NCBI GenBank assembly: GCA_963210315.1
Contig: OY723276.1
Span: 186,001 to 250,000, forward strand
Origin: Rhynchopus euleeides
Lineage: Eukaryota > Euglenozoa > Diplonemea > Diplonemida > Diplonemidae
Direction of reading: 5' to 3'
Length of the DNA stretch: 64,000 nt
The position numbers and the translations under genes were made by a program. Of the stretch, positions 46,492-55,580 are shown piece by piece (position 1 is the stretch's first letter; the number at the start of each line of letters is the position of its first letter). A model generated the notes under the pieces. It was not told the origin of the DNA and made no database searches. It saw only the letters and a list, made by a program, of their open reading frames with translations.

Positions 46492-48326
46492 AGAAAAAAC
46501 GACAGCAAGGGGGGACGACGCGCACACAGCCAAAACCCCTGACAGCAACCCACTTCCCGGGGACCACGAGGCTGTTCGCAGCGCGCCGCTACTACGAAGA
46601 TGCCACACCCGACGAAGCCGCGTCCGACCCACCACCCAGTGATGAGGAAGCGTGGAGCGAGGTGGATAGCGCAGAGTCGTACGGTCCGGGTGTCGAGGAC
46701 CTCTACGGGGAGGACTTGGGTGTGTGCACGGGGGGGAAGGTGATACGGCCAGCCAACGCGAAGACGGAGCTGTCGGAGGAAGAGGACTACATCGCGGAGA
46801 TCTGCACCTCGCGCCTCAATCTCAAGGAACTGCGACGGTTGGACAGCGAGGGTGAACTGACGGGGGTCTTGGACCTCATCACCAAGCCAGCCGCTTTCGC
46901 TGACGCACTGCTTCCCGAGGCCCGCCAAGAACTACGTAAAACGGGGAGGAAGGTATCACGCCACATGTTGCACCACCTGGACACCTTGGTTGAGTATGGC
47001 GTCCTGACGGAGGCGGATGCACACCCGTACCTCACGCTGCCAGCGTTCACCGTGTCCAAGAAGTCTGGGGGCCAACGTTTCATCGTCGACGCAAGGCGGC
47101 TAAACGCACTGATGACACGCCCACCGGACATGCGTTTGCAGGACATCACGGAGGTGACACAGCGAGTGGCCGCGGCGAGCTGGGTGGTGATGGCAGATGC
47201 ACGCAGCTGGTTCTACCAGTTCCCCGTACACAAGGAGATCCAACGCTACTTCGAAGTGCGCCTAGGCGGGGAGAGAAAGACATTCGTGAAGACCTTCCTG
47301 ACTGTCATGTGCATGGGGTGGTCACATTCCCCGGCAATCGCGAACCGCAGCGCACGCGTGCTGCTCCCGCCAGAGCACGGAATAGTCTGGATTGACAACT
47401 TCATCGCTGTCGGAGACTCCCTACCAGAGGCACAGGCGAGGTACGCCGACTTCATCAGCCGCTGCGAGAAGGTGGGGGCCGCCCTGAACTTCGACGACAC
47501 ACAACACGGCGTGCCGCTGCAGGACTTCACAGTGTTCGGGATCCACTTCGACCTGACGCGACACCGTTTCCACATGGACACGGCCTGGGTGCAAAAAGTC
47601 CTCGGACGGGAAGAGTACAAGGAAGTCGTCAACGGCCACACGACACCACGCAGGGCGTTCAGAGTATTCGGGTCTTTCGTCTGGCAGTCGTATGTGATGC
47701 GGACACCGATGTGTTACATGCCAGCCGTGTTGTCCTTCGTGCGGCGCATCGCGAAGCAGACGCACTCAAACAACGCCCGATGGGACTCCAGGGTCGCAGT
47801 ACCTCCGTCGGTGCAGGCGGAGACAGTGGCGCGGGCACGCCTCATCGAGGACAACGAGTGGTATACGCCGCAGAACCCGCCACCGACCATTGAGCTCTGG
47901 ACAGACGCGTCATCCACGGCGTGGGCGGCGGTGCTCGTGCTGCCGGGAGGGGAGTCAGTGTCCCAAGGGGCGTTCGAAGGGAGCGACGCGGACACGAACA
48001 TCTTCCTGAAGGAAGCGTATGCAGTGTGGCAGGGGGTGCGCATGATGCAGCGTGTGAGGGAGGCAAGCGTAACCTGCCACATAGACAACCTCGGCCTGGT
48101 GTTCGCGCTCCGGAAGGGCCACTGCGCCAACTACCGAGGCAACCTCCTGCTGCAGGAGATATACACAACAGCGCGCCGCCAGCAGATACGACTTATTCCA
48201 CACTGGGTTGCGACCCACGACCAACGCGCAGACGCGTACACGCGAGGGACGCAGGCCACACACCCCGTGGAGTTGCCACCAGTGTCGATGCCACCTACAC
48301 TTTTACCAGCGCGCCCGCCTCGTTGA
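46488..48326 (+). CDS. Element 1 reverse transcriptase - RNase H
   Basis: Read in the -1 frame relative to YR; that frame is open throughout the YR gene, so its start is not fixed, and I place it at the GTGAAG overlap. RT motifs: PAFTVSKKSGGQRFIVDARRLN, VMADARSWFYQFPV (first catalytic Asp), MCMGWSHSPAIANR, and VWIDNFIAV where YxDD is expected. RNase H follows: ELWTDASSTAWAAV, FLKEAYAVWQG, CHIDNLGLVFALRKG and THDQRADAYTRG, the D-E-D-D set. An A-AAA-AAC heptamer lies at 46494-46500, just after the YR stop. Confidence 0.85.
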   Translation: MKKKRQQGGTTRTQPKPLTATHFPGTTRLFAARRYYEDATPDEAASDPPPSDEEAWSEVDSAESYGPGVEDLYGEDLGVCTGGKVIRPANAKTELSEEEDYIAEICTSRLNLKELRRLDSEGELTGVLDLITKPAAFADALLPEARQELRKTGRKVSRHMLHHLDTLVEYGVLTEADAHPYLTLPAFTVSKKSGGQRFIVDARRLNALMTRPPDMRLQDITEVTQRVAAASWVVMADARSWFYQFPVHKEIQRYFEVRLGGERKTFVKTFLTVMCMGWSHSPAIANRSARVLLPPEHGIVWIDNFIAVGDSLPEAQARYADFISRCEKVGAALNFDDTQHGVPLQDFTVFGIHFDLTRHRFHMDTAWVQKVLGREEYKEVVNGHTTPRRAFRVFGSFVWQSYVMRTPMCYMPAVLSFVRRIAKQTHSNNARWDSRVAVPPSVQAETVARARLIEDNEWYTPQNPPPTIELWTDASSTAWAAVLVLPGGESVSQGAFEGSDADTNIFLKEAYAVWQGVRMMQRVREASVTCHIDNLGLVFALRKGHCANYRGNLLLQEIYTTARRQQIRLIPHWVATHDQRADAYTRGTQATHPVELPPVSMPPTLLPARPPR

Positions 48327-48364
48327 GAACGAGACGGACACGTCCCTCCGGATGAGGGTCCTGG

Positions 48365-48628
48365 TGTAGAAGCGTCAACGCAACAAACAAAAGGAAATTC
48401 ATCAGAGCGGTTGTAGCTGTGAAGTGATAGGGCGCTTTTTAAGCACACTCGTGTGAGCGGAAAGCGCCCCACCACAGCTGCAACCAAACGTGCTCTATAC
48501 ACTAACCCCACCCTTCATCAGGCTCAGGGTGTGATCAGTTCAGGGTTTTGTGTGTAGAAGCGTCAACGCAACAAACAAAAGGAAATTCATCAGAGCGGTT
48601 GTAGCTGTGAAGTGATAGGGCGCTTTTT
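48365..48628 (+). repeat. B1-A2-B2 right terminus of element 1
   Basis: B1 starts at the core GTAGAAGCGTCAACGCAACA and runs to GATAGGGCGCTTTTT; A2 starts AAGCACACTCGTGTGAGCGG; B2 repeats B1. The B1 and B2 cores are 187 bases apart. Confidence 0.9.
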
Positions 48629-49219
48629 CCGGGGGGTAAATTGAACGTTTTTGGCCATTTGAAGCCACTGCGACCATTCCCGGGCCTCGGAAATCAGATT
48701 CTTGCCCCTCAAATGCGGTACCGGTCCGGACGAAAATCCGGACCGGAACCGCAGGTACCGCATGCAGCCGCCCCAGCGCCGCCCTCCCCACCCCCCTCCC
48801 CAGCCTGTCCCAGAAGAGGTCGCTTTTCCCATTGGTGCCTGCCTATGTATTGCCTCTGTTGTGCCTGCGCCTGTGCCTCCCTGCCCTGTATTTTTTTTCC
48901 CTCACGGGTATCACGATACAGGGCAGTCCACCCCCTCCCCCCAAAAATCGTTCGCATCATCTTGGCGCCCATTCCTTCCACTTTCTGGATGTGTTTGGTA
49001 TTTCCGAACGGAATTTTCCAGCGTCAAGACTGATACCTCGCCGTTTTAGAGTCAGTCACTTCTACCGCCGCTGCGATTTGCGATACGGTAGTTGTGCAGA
49101 AATGCTAACATTTAATTTGCTCTGTGGAACCTGGACTGCACCTTCTGGGCTGTGAGTCTGTAGATAGTTGGACAGTTGCGGAACCCATCCTTTGTGTGCC
49201 TCCGACTTGAGGAGCTGTC

Positions 49220-50520
49220 GACTTCAGAACCAAGGTTCAGAACGAAGATGACGACCTGCTGTGAGCTGCAAACCTTCTTGACACACCTACCGTACCTGCA
49301 TTACACTCGTGGTAATTCCATACCCCTGGAAACAGGAGACCACCGTCTGTTCACAGATGGTCTTGAGCGTGGTAGCCATCTTTGCTATGGAGTCACGATT
49401 AAGTCTTTGTGGTCACGTGGGCCCATGAGCAGCGGATACACTTGGAGTGGAGGGAGGGGGTGCGGTTCTGGAAAAGCGGGTCTGAATCTGGTCAAGGACG
49501 ACTGAGGGCTTCAGTTCGAGTTTAATGTGGGTCCAAGGGTACACAGGAGATCACTGCTTGCATATTCAACCTGCTTGTCATCCTCTGGTTACTGTTCAAC
49601 GGCTCGAACTCCTCGACTTTCCTTGGCTGACTGAAATGAAACAATACGTATGCTGCTATTGTGTTGTTCCCCTGACAGAGGAACACAAGGGAAGGGTACT
49701 GCAGCTGTCCACGAAGTGGCTCGACGTAGCCACCTCACGCTGCCTAGAGGGTCGGTTCAGGTTGAAGCAGAGCAATTAAGTGTTAGGGGGATGCCTTTGG
49801 TCAAGGCCTTTTCTAAAAAAATTTGACCCACGGCGCCTGTGTTGTAGCTCGGTCTACGCCAGGTTCCACACCCCGTCATCGCAAAACGTACACATACACA
49901 GAGGCAGGCCTCTGTGGTACGGGAGCATGATGGGAGGAAATTTTGCCTTTTGGTCAAAAAGGCGCCTTTTTAGAATAAATTGACCCGCAGGGTGGCTGAG
50001 TCTTATCAGACAGGCCGACCTATGTTGATCAATGGAACCACACAACCTGTTCAACCTGCAAACCACCCGGGGTGGCGGCTGAGTCCTCACCCCTGCCGTA
50101 GCATGAGATAAGCCGACGTCGACCTCCGCTCCGGTCTCTCAACAACGGTCGTCACCAGTTGAACCGCGTCTGGGAAAGCCTGATCTTTGGATCTGGCCTC
50201 CCTGTTGTCACTGTGATTCGAAGAACTGTGGGGTTCAGAACCAAGGATGAGGAACTGCTGTGAGCTGCACACTCTCTTGACACACCTGCACGTATCTGCG
50301 TTACACTCGTGGGAAACCCGAACCCTGTATTTATACAGGAGACTTCCATCTGGGACAGTTTCTGTTCCAGATGAGCTTTGACAGTGGTAGCCATCTTTGC
50401 TATGGAGCCATTGTCATTGCTATCGTCGTCACTCGGACCCATGAGCAGCGGATACAATTGGTGTGGAAGGAGAGGGTGCGGTTCTGGATCAGTAGGTCTG
50501 AATCTGACACTGGGACTGAA
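49220..50520 (+). repeat. Diverged direct repeat pair (49220-49500, 50225-50520)
   Basis: Both units have GCTGTGAGCTGCA, TTCTTGACACACCT or its variant, ACACTCGTGG, GGTAGCCATCTTTGCTATGG and GGGTGCGGTTCTGGA in order. The copies are about 1 kb apart. Confidence 0.75.
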
Positions 50521-50554
50521 ACCCATAGGTCTGAGATGACTCAGTGCGGGTCAG

Positions 50555-50730
50555 GTCCGTATACCGGTCCACCGACCGGTACACGGCCAACCGGTCGGGA
50601 CCCACTTTGCCCGGTTCGCAAATGTCGGTTCTGGAACCGGTTCGGGCGGAACCGGTTCACCGGTGAACCGGTTCCGCCGAACCGGTTCCAGAACCGGTTC
50701 TGGAACCGGTTCCAGAACCGGTTCAGCCCG
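50555..50730. repeat. AACCGGTT palindrome array 3
   Basis: ACCGGT-containing sites at 50555-50600, then a dense set of GAACCGGTTC sites to 50730, in the opposite orientation to array 1 by its flank. Confidence 0.85.
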
Positions 50731-51530
50731 TGCCAGCGCGTCGTGCGAGAGTGAAAGGAAAGGCAAGTCTCCCAAGCACCTTCTTGCAGTGGTCGTCTCC
50801 TTTTTTGTAGTCACCGCACCAGATATGTTTGGGTGTAGACCAACACACGCCAGTGTATTGAAGGAACTACTTTCCAAGTGGCGTGTAGGTGAACAAAACA
50901 TTGCTCCCACTGCAACCTTTTTAGTTCTGAACGCCTTCCGTGAGCACGGTGCGTTTGGCACAAAAAATTTGATAAATGCGGTCAACAAACAAGTTCTGTT
51001 TCTTTTCTTTCGTGTGGTGAGTGGTGCATCGTGTAGGAAAGCAATTGCAAGGCAGATCAATGCACAATGGAAGAGTGTGTAGTAGTCGCCTGTCAGTGGA
51101 ATGCCAAGAGAGAGGGGGGGGGGGGGATGCGGGATTGGGTGGGGGGGGGGCTCAGCTCGGGAGTGCGGACAAACGAGACCCTCACAGACCCATGCCGGGA
51201 TGTGTTGCGTGGCAAACGGTGCTGTGGGTAACAGAGCACAAGACCTTAACCTGCATCGCGTACCCATCTTTCGGTGTTCATATAGCTTGCTCGAAGAGAT
51301 CCTCACCGAGACGAGGCCTGGTGGTCTCAGAGAGAGCCAAAAAATTCGCCTATTCACAGCAAGCGCCCTTCACAGGGCACACACAACACGCTGCCGCTCG
51401 TGCGCACAAACAAAGCCGGGCCGAATGAAGTTGTGTGAGTGGGGTCGCAAGCTCAAGGCACAGAAAGTTTCTCCAGTTGGCTCCGCCCAGTGGATATCCC
51501 CCGTGGCGAAAAAAAATTTTTTCTCCCAAA

Positions 51531-51720
51531 AAGCGCCCTATCACTTCACAGCTACAACCGCTCTGATGAATTTCCTTTTGTTTGTTGCGTTGACGCTTCT
51601 ACACACAAAACCCTGAACTGATCACACCCTGAGCCTGATGAAGGGTGGGGTTAGTGTATAGAGCACGTTTGGTTGCAGCTGTGGTGGGGCGCTTTCCGCT
51701 CACACGAGTGTGCTTAAAAA
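51531..51720 (-). repeat. Solo A-B terminal unit of element 1 family
   Basis: The minus strand reads AAGCACACTCGTGTGAGCGG through the core to GAAGTGATAGGGCGCTTTTT, i.e. one A joined to one B, nearly identical to 48441-48628. This is what recombination between A1 and A2 would leave. Confidence 0.9.
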
Positions 51721-53265
51721 AAAAATTTCTGGAAACCAGCTTGGCGAAAAAAAATATTTTCACCACGGGATTTTTGGCTGGAGGGAAAAAAAAGTCCGAG
51801 TTTCCCTAGGGGGGCCCTCGCTACGAGTCACTGTGAGTCACGAGTCGTCATTTGTCAGCCAAACATGGCTGACTTCTCACTTTTTCTCACTCAGTCACAC
51901 TTGGTAGCGAGGGCCCCCTGGAGGTCAGATTTCTTTTCAACTATTTCTCAAAGCCCTGAACGCACAGCAGGCCAAGCTGGTCGATACATCGACAGCGAAC
52001 TTTGTGTCCTCTTTCGGAGTTCACGACTGTGTCAAAGGCAGGCACAGGCCTCCTGGAGGGGGCACAGGAGGACGCTCTGGTTGTGCAGTGGACAACGGTG
52101 AAGACTATGCTTCGCCAGTTCCGTCGAGAAGTTGCCAACAGTCACGTACACTTTGGTTGTTTATGGTTTACACTTCCCTGCAAGGCTTGCTCGATGATGT
52201 CCTCAAGTATGCGAGGTTATTTGGAGTCCGGCCTCCCAGTTTCCGCTCTGCGGGTCTCATTTGATGATTTCATTCAGGTCATCCAGACGGACAAAATAAT
52301 GCAGAGGAAGACCTCGTCGTCGGGCTATTTGGCAACGGCAAGTACGCGTGTTGGGGGTGGAGATTCCAGAAGGGCGGTCATGACTGACCGAGCGGGTTGA
52401 GGTTTCGGCGCCCGAAGGGCGCCGAAAAAAATTGAGGGGTAAAAAAAATTCTGGCAAAATCGAGGGTCGAGAAAATTTTTTCGCCACGGGAAAAACCAGA
52501 TTTTGGTGTCAGGATACAGCCTGGCTCCGCCGATAAAGAAACAACGTAAACAACGCAAGTCAGGGGCACAGGTTCCGAGACATTGCGCTCAGGGCGAAAC
52601 GGAAGGCACGGCACACCAGGTGTGGCTCTATTTTGGGGGTATTTTGGCCGATTTTCGAAATCCTATTTTGGTTTTTTTGCACTTTTTTTGGGTGCTTTTT
52701 TGCACGATCTCTGTGCCTCAGACACAGATTTTGGTGTGATTTTTGCGCTATTTTGATTCACTCGGCCTGACCGATGCATACGATTCGAAAAAATGGCGAA
52801 AAAATCGCTATCAACAACGGTGAACGAATGGAGGTAGATGGGGAAGTGGAAGGACACAGCACGCCCTCTCACTGATCGCCATCTGTACACTACCTCTCTG
52901 TTCAAGGCGGTCAGTGTCACTTGATGGCGCTGCACACAAATCACTGCTACATCCCAGGGCGCCTTCCCTTGTGAGAATAGCGGAACTTCTGCGGTTGCAG
53001 TTTGGTGGTTGAGGCCGGCGGTGATATCACTTTGGTGACTGTGCTTCCTTCCCCCTGAGCTCGATCAGATCCAGGTCGACCTGGTGCTGCGTGGCTCCTG
53101 GTGTGTTATCTCTTTGCTTCCTCGCACACATACACGTGGTTCCGCGAATCGCCACGGATGCCCACCAAGTCGAACCCGAAACATGATCACGGGCCCACGA
53201 CGACCCTTTCGAGATGTCATGGCCGCAAGCCCGCAAACCCGATCGCATTCGCAAGGTGGTTCGTC
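51721..53265. other. Gene-poor region with hairpins
   Basis: An inverted repeat GGGGGCCCTCGCTAC (51810-51824 and complement 51904-51918) and a hairpin GGCGCCC-GAA-GGGCGCC near 52405 followed by A and T runs, like those in the two hAT MITEs. Frames at 51950-52400 are open on the plus strand but I recognise no domain. Confidence 0.45.
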
Positions 53266-53590
53266 TCTTAGAGATCAGTGCTCGGGCCCAGCCTCCCGCG
53301 AGGGTGCTGGAACCGACATGCCGCAGCCCCGTACGCGCAAGGGCTTGGCTCCAAGACCAGGCACATGCCACAGGGGGGTGTGGGGGGCGGAGCCCCCCAG
53401 CCGCCGGAGGCCACGGTAGCGAACGTCTGTTGGCCTGGCTCCATAGTCGCATACGCTCAAGTACAACACAACTGACAGATAGCACATGTCGCATGGGGGG
53501 ACGATAAATTGTCGCGCAAAGACACGCCACAGGGGGGTCTGGGGGGCGGAGCCCCCCAGCCGCCGGAGGCCACGGTAGTGAACATCTGTT
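53266..53590 (+). repeat. Two GC-rich hairpin repeats with shared flank
   Basis: Hairpin copies at about 53370-53425 and 53530-53590. The flank AGATCAGTGCTCGGGCCCAG followed by CCTCCCGCGAG is shared with 24095-24130 inside the hAT MITE. Confidence 0.8.
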
Positions 53591-53649
53591 GGTTTGAGCT
53601 CGAGAGCAAGCCTCTCACACCACCGCCCTCCGACCCCCCTCTCCACGCC

Positions 53650-53965
53650 CCAGGTGCAACATTTTTTTGCACCCGGAAAATGTGTTCTTTTGACTGTTTG
53701 AGCACATCCAAGACCGGGAACATAAAAGAATTCTGCCAATGCCAAGTAGGGTCACAATAAAACCCAAAGGAAAATGGTGCAAAAAAGTAGTGACCACCAC
53801 CCCCATCCCCACCTCCGGGTGCAAAAAATTTTTTGGCCACGGAAAATGTGTTCTTTTGAATGTTTGAGCACATCCAAGACCGGGAACATAAAAAAATTCT
53901 GCCAATACCAAGTAGGGTCACAATAAAATCCAAAGGAAAAAGGTGCAAAAAAATAGTGCAAAAAA
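53650..53965 (+). repeat. 160-bp tandem duplication
   Basis: AAAATGTGTTCTTTTGA, TGTTTGAGCACATCCAAGAC and TAGGGTCACAATAAAA occur in both units (53650-53795 and 53820-53965) with few differences. Confidence 0.85.
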
Positions 53966-54065
53966 TACTACAAGATACTCTTTGGCCTCTGTACTGAGTG
54001 TTGCATTGGACGCTTCCACCTAAAAACGGGCTCCACCTCTTGCACTTTGCATCCCCCCCCCCCCC

Positions 54066-55217
54066 TAGGGGGGGTCAAATGGGGGTGACAAACACGATTT
54101 TTCAAAAAACCGGCGCAGAGGCCCCAAAGCCCCCGTAAACCCTCCAAACCCCCCCAGATCGGTCCGGAAACCCATCGAACCCCACTTTTCCACCATTCCG
54201 GGCACCTCAGGTGCCCGAATTGGGGTACCTAAATTTTGTGCCACCGTTTGGTACCGTACAGTGCCACTGTGTGGGAGGTTGGAAAAGAAAATGCCCCAAC
54301 ACACCACATCTGAGGGTTGCAATGCATGTTGCTTGCCAACCACGTCATCCGGTGGGTGTCAGGCGCTATGTAGGTGGCATTAGCCAGGTCTTCGATGTGT
54401 TCTGGCTTGTATATATACCTCCCTGCCTGCGGCACAGGCACTGCCTTTGTCCCCCACACCAACCACAGAGAGCGTATTGTACTCGGTCCACGGTTGCTGA
54501 TTCATTGTGATGCGTTGTATCCTCGAGTGAACGTCACACACTAGTGGCACCACCACCCGCCATCCGAGAGCTGTATTGACTTTGCGCGCTTCCGTTGTAT
54601 TCACCTCGCCACGCATATTGCACCGTTCAGTACCAGTGCTCTTGGGCCAGGCAAAGTAGACCGCAGCAACTACCAATTCTGGCACAATGGGTACCACGAC
54701 AGCGCACTTCATGTGTTCCCGGAATGTACAGCTCGTGTTGCAACAGTCGTTGTCAACACATCCCGGTTGTGGAGCACTGCTGCACAGGAATCACACGACC
54801 ATCTGGACTTGTTCCGTACCTACAGGCAGCCTCCCGGTGCATGGTGGCAGGGAGGTATATATACAAGCCAGAACACATCGAAGACCTGGCTAATGCCACC
54901 TACATAGCGCCTGACACCCACCGGATGACGTGGTTGGCAAGCAACATGCATTGCAACCCTCAGATGTGGTGTGTTGGGGCATTTTCTTTTCCAACCTCCC
55001 ACACAGTGGCACTGTACGGTACCAAACGGTGGCACAAAATTTAGGTACCCCAATTCGGGCACCTGAGGTGCCCGGAATGGTGGAAAAGTGGGGTTCGATG
55101 GGTTTCCGGACCGATCTGGGGGGGTTTGGAGGGTTTACGGGGGCTTTGGGGCCTCTGCGCCGGTTTTTTGAAAAATCGTGTTTGTCCACGTAAAAGGGTG
55201 GCATTTGACCCCCCCTA
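54066..55217. mobile_element. Long-TIR DNA element, copy 2 (inverted)
   Basis: Same ends and arms as 30971-32123, in the opposite orientation, with only scattered differences. The frame conserved with copy 1 is at 54712-54380 on the minus strand. It sits in the C run between B2 and A2 of element 2. Confidence 0.85.
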
Positions 55218-55580
55218 CCCCCCCCCCCCACCCCCCATTTTTTTTCTTCAGATTTGACAACCAGGTTTAGCGTGGCCTTACCTTGTCGTCCGTCAAATCC
55301 TCCTGATGATTGTCTGGAAAAACCCAGTGATGTGTTTTGCCTGAAGTGCAGAGGTGAGGTGGAGCAGGTGGAGCACGAAACAGAAGTGATCATGAGTCAG
55401 AGGCCAGTAAGCAGTCCCGAGTCCGTCGCGTCTCTGTAGCATTTCCCGTACCACACAAGTGTGTTATGTGCAAAATACTACAAGATACTCTTTGGCCTCT
55501 GTACTGAGTGTTGCATTGGACGCTTCCACCCAGGACCCTTAGGACCCAAGGCCTTAGGGACGCCGCGCGAACGACCTTCC

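Larger units (their letters stand above)
43943..48628 (+). mobile_element. YR retrotransposon, apparently complete (element 1), gag-YR-RT/RH
   Basis: Split direct repeats: A1 at 43943-44096, then ORFs, B1 at 48365-48440, A2 at 48441-48590 and B2 to 48628. A1 matches A2 and B1 matches B2; A2-B2 repeats with a 187-base step. This A1 - B1A2B2 plan is typical of Ngaro/PAT/VIPER-type YR elements, which integrate by recombination and leave no target duplication. The site also exists unoccupied at 39818-39855. The order gag - YR - RT/RNase H is that of VIPER/TATE of kinetoplastids, not DIRS. All three coding parts are intact. Confidence 0.85.
48629..51529. other. Gene-poor repeat region
   Basis: Contains the 48630-48766 repeat, a pair of diverged 300-base direct repeats (49220-49500 and 50225-50520, with GGTAGCCATCTTTGCTATGG and CCCATGAGCAGCGGATACA in each), and the third AACCGGTT array. 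A frame ending at 51082 (from about 50760; contains SKWRVGEQNIAPTATFLVLN) reads somewhat like a protein, but I recognise no domain. Confidence 0.5.

Noticed and set aside
53985..54020. CTCTGTACTGAGTGTTGCATTG before GACGCTTCC as a second spliced-leader fossil
   Set aside because: The similarity to the leader 3' end is poor, and the sense strand of that element is the opposite one.
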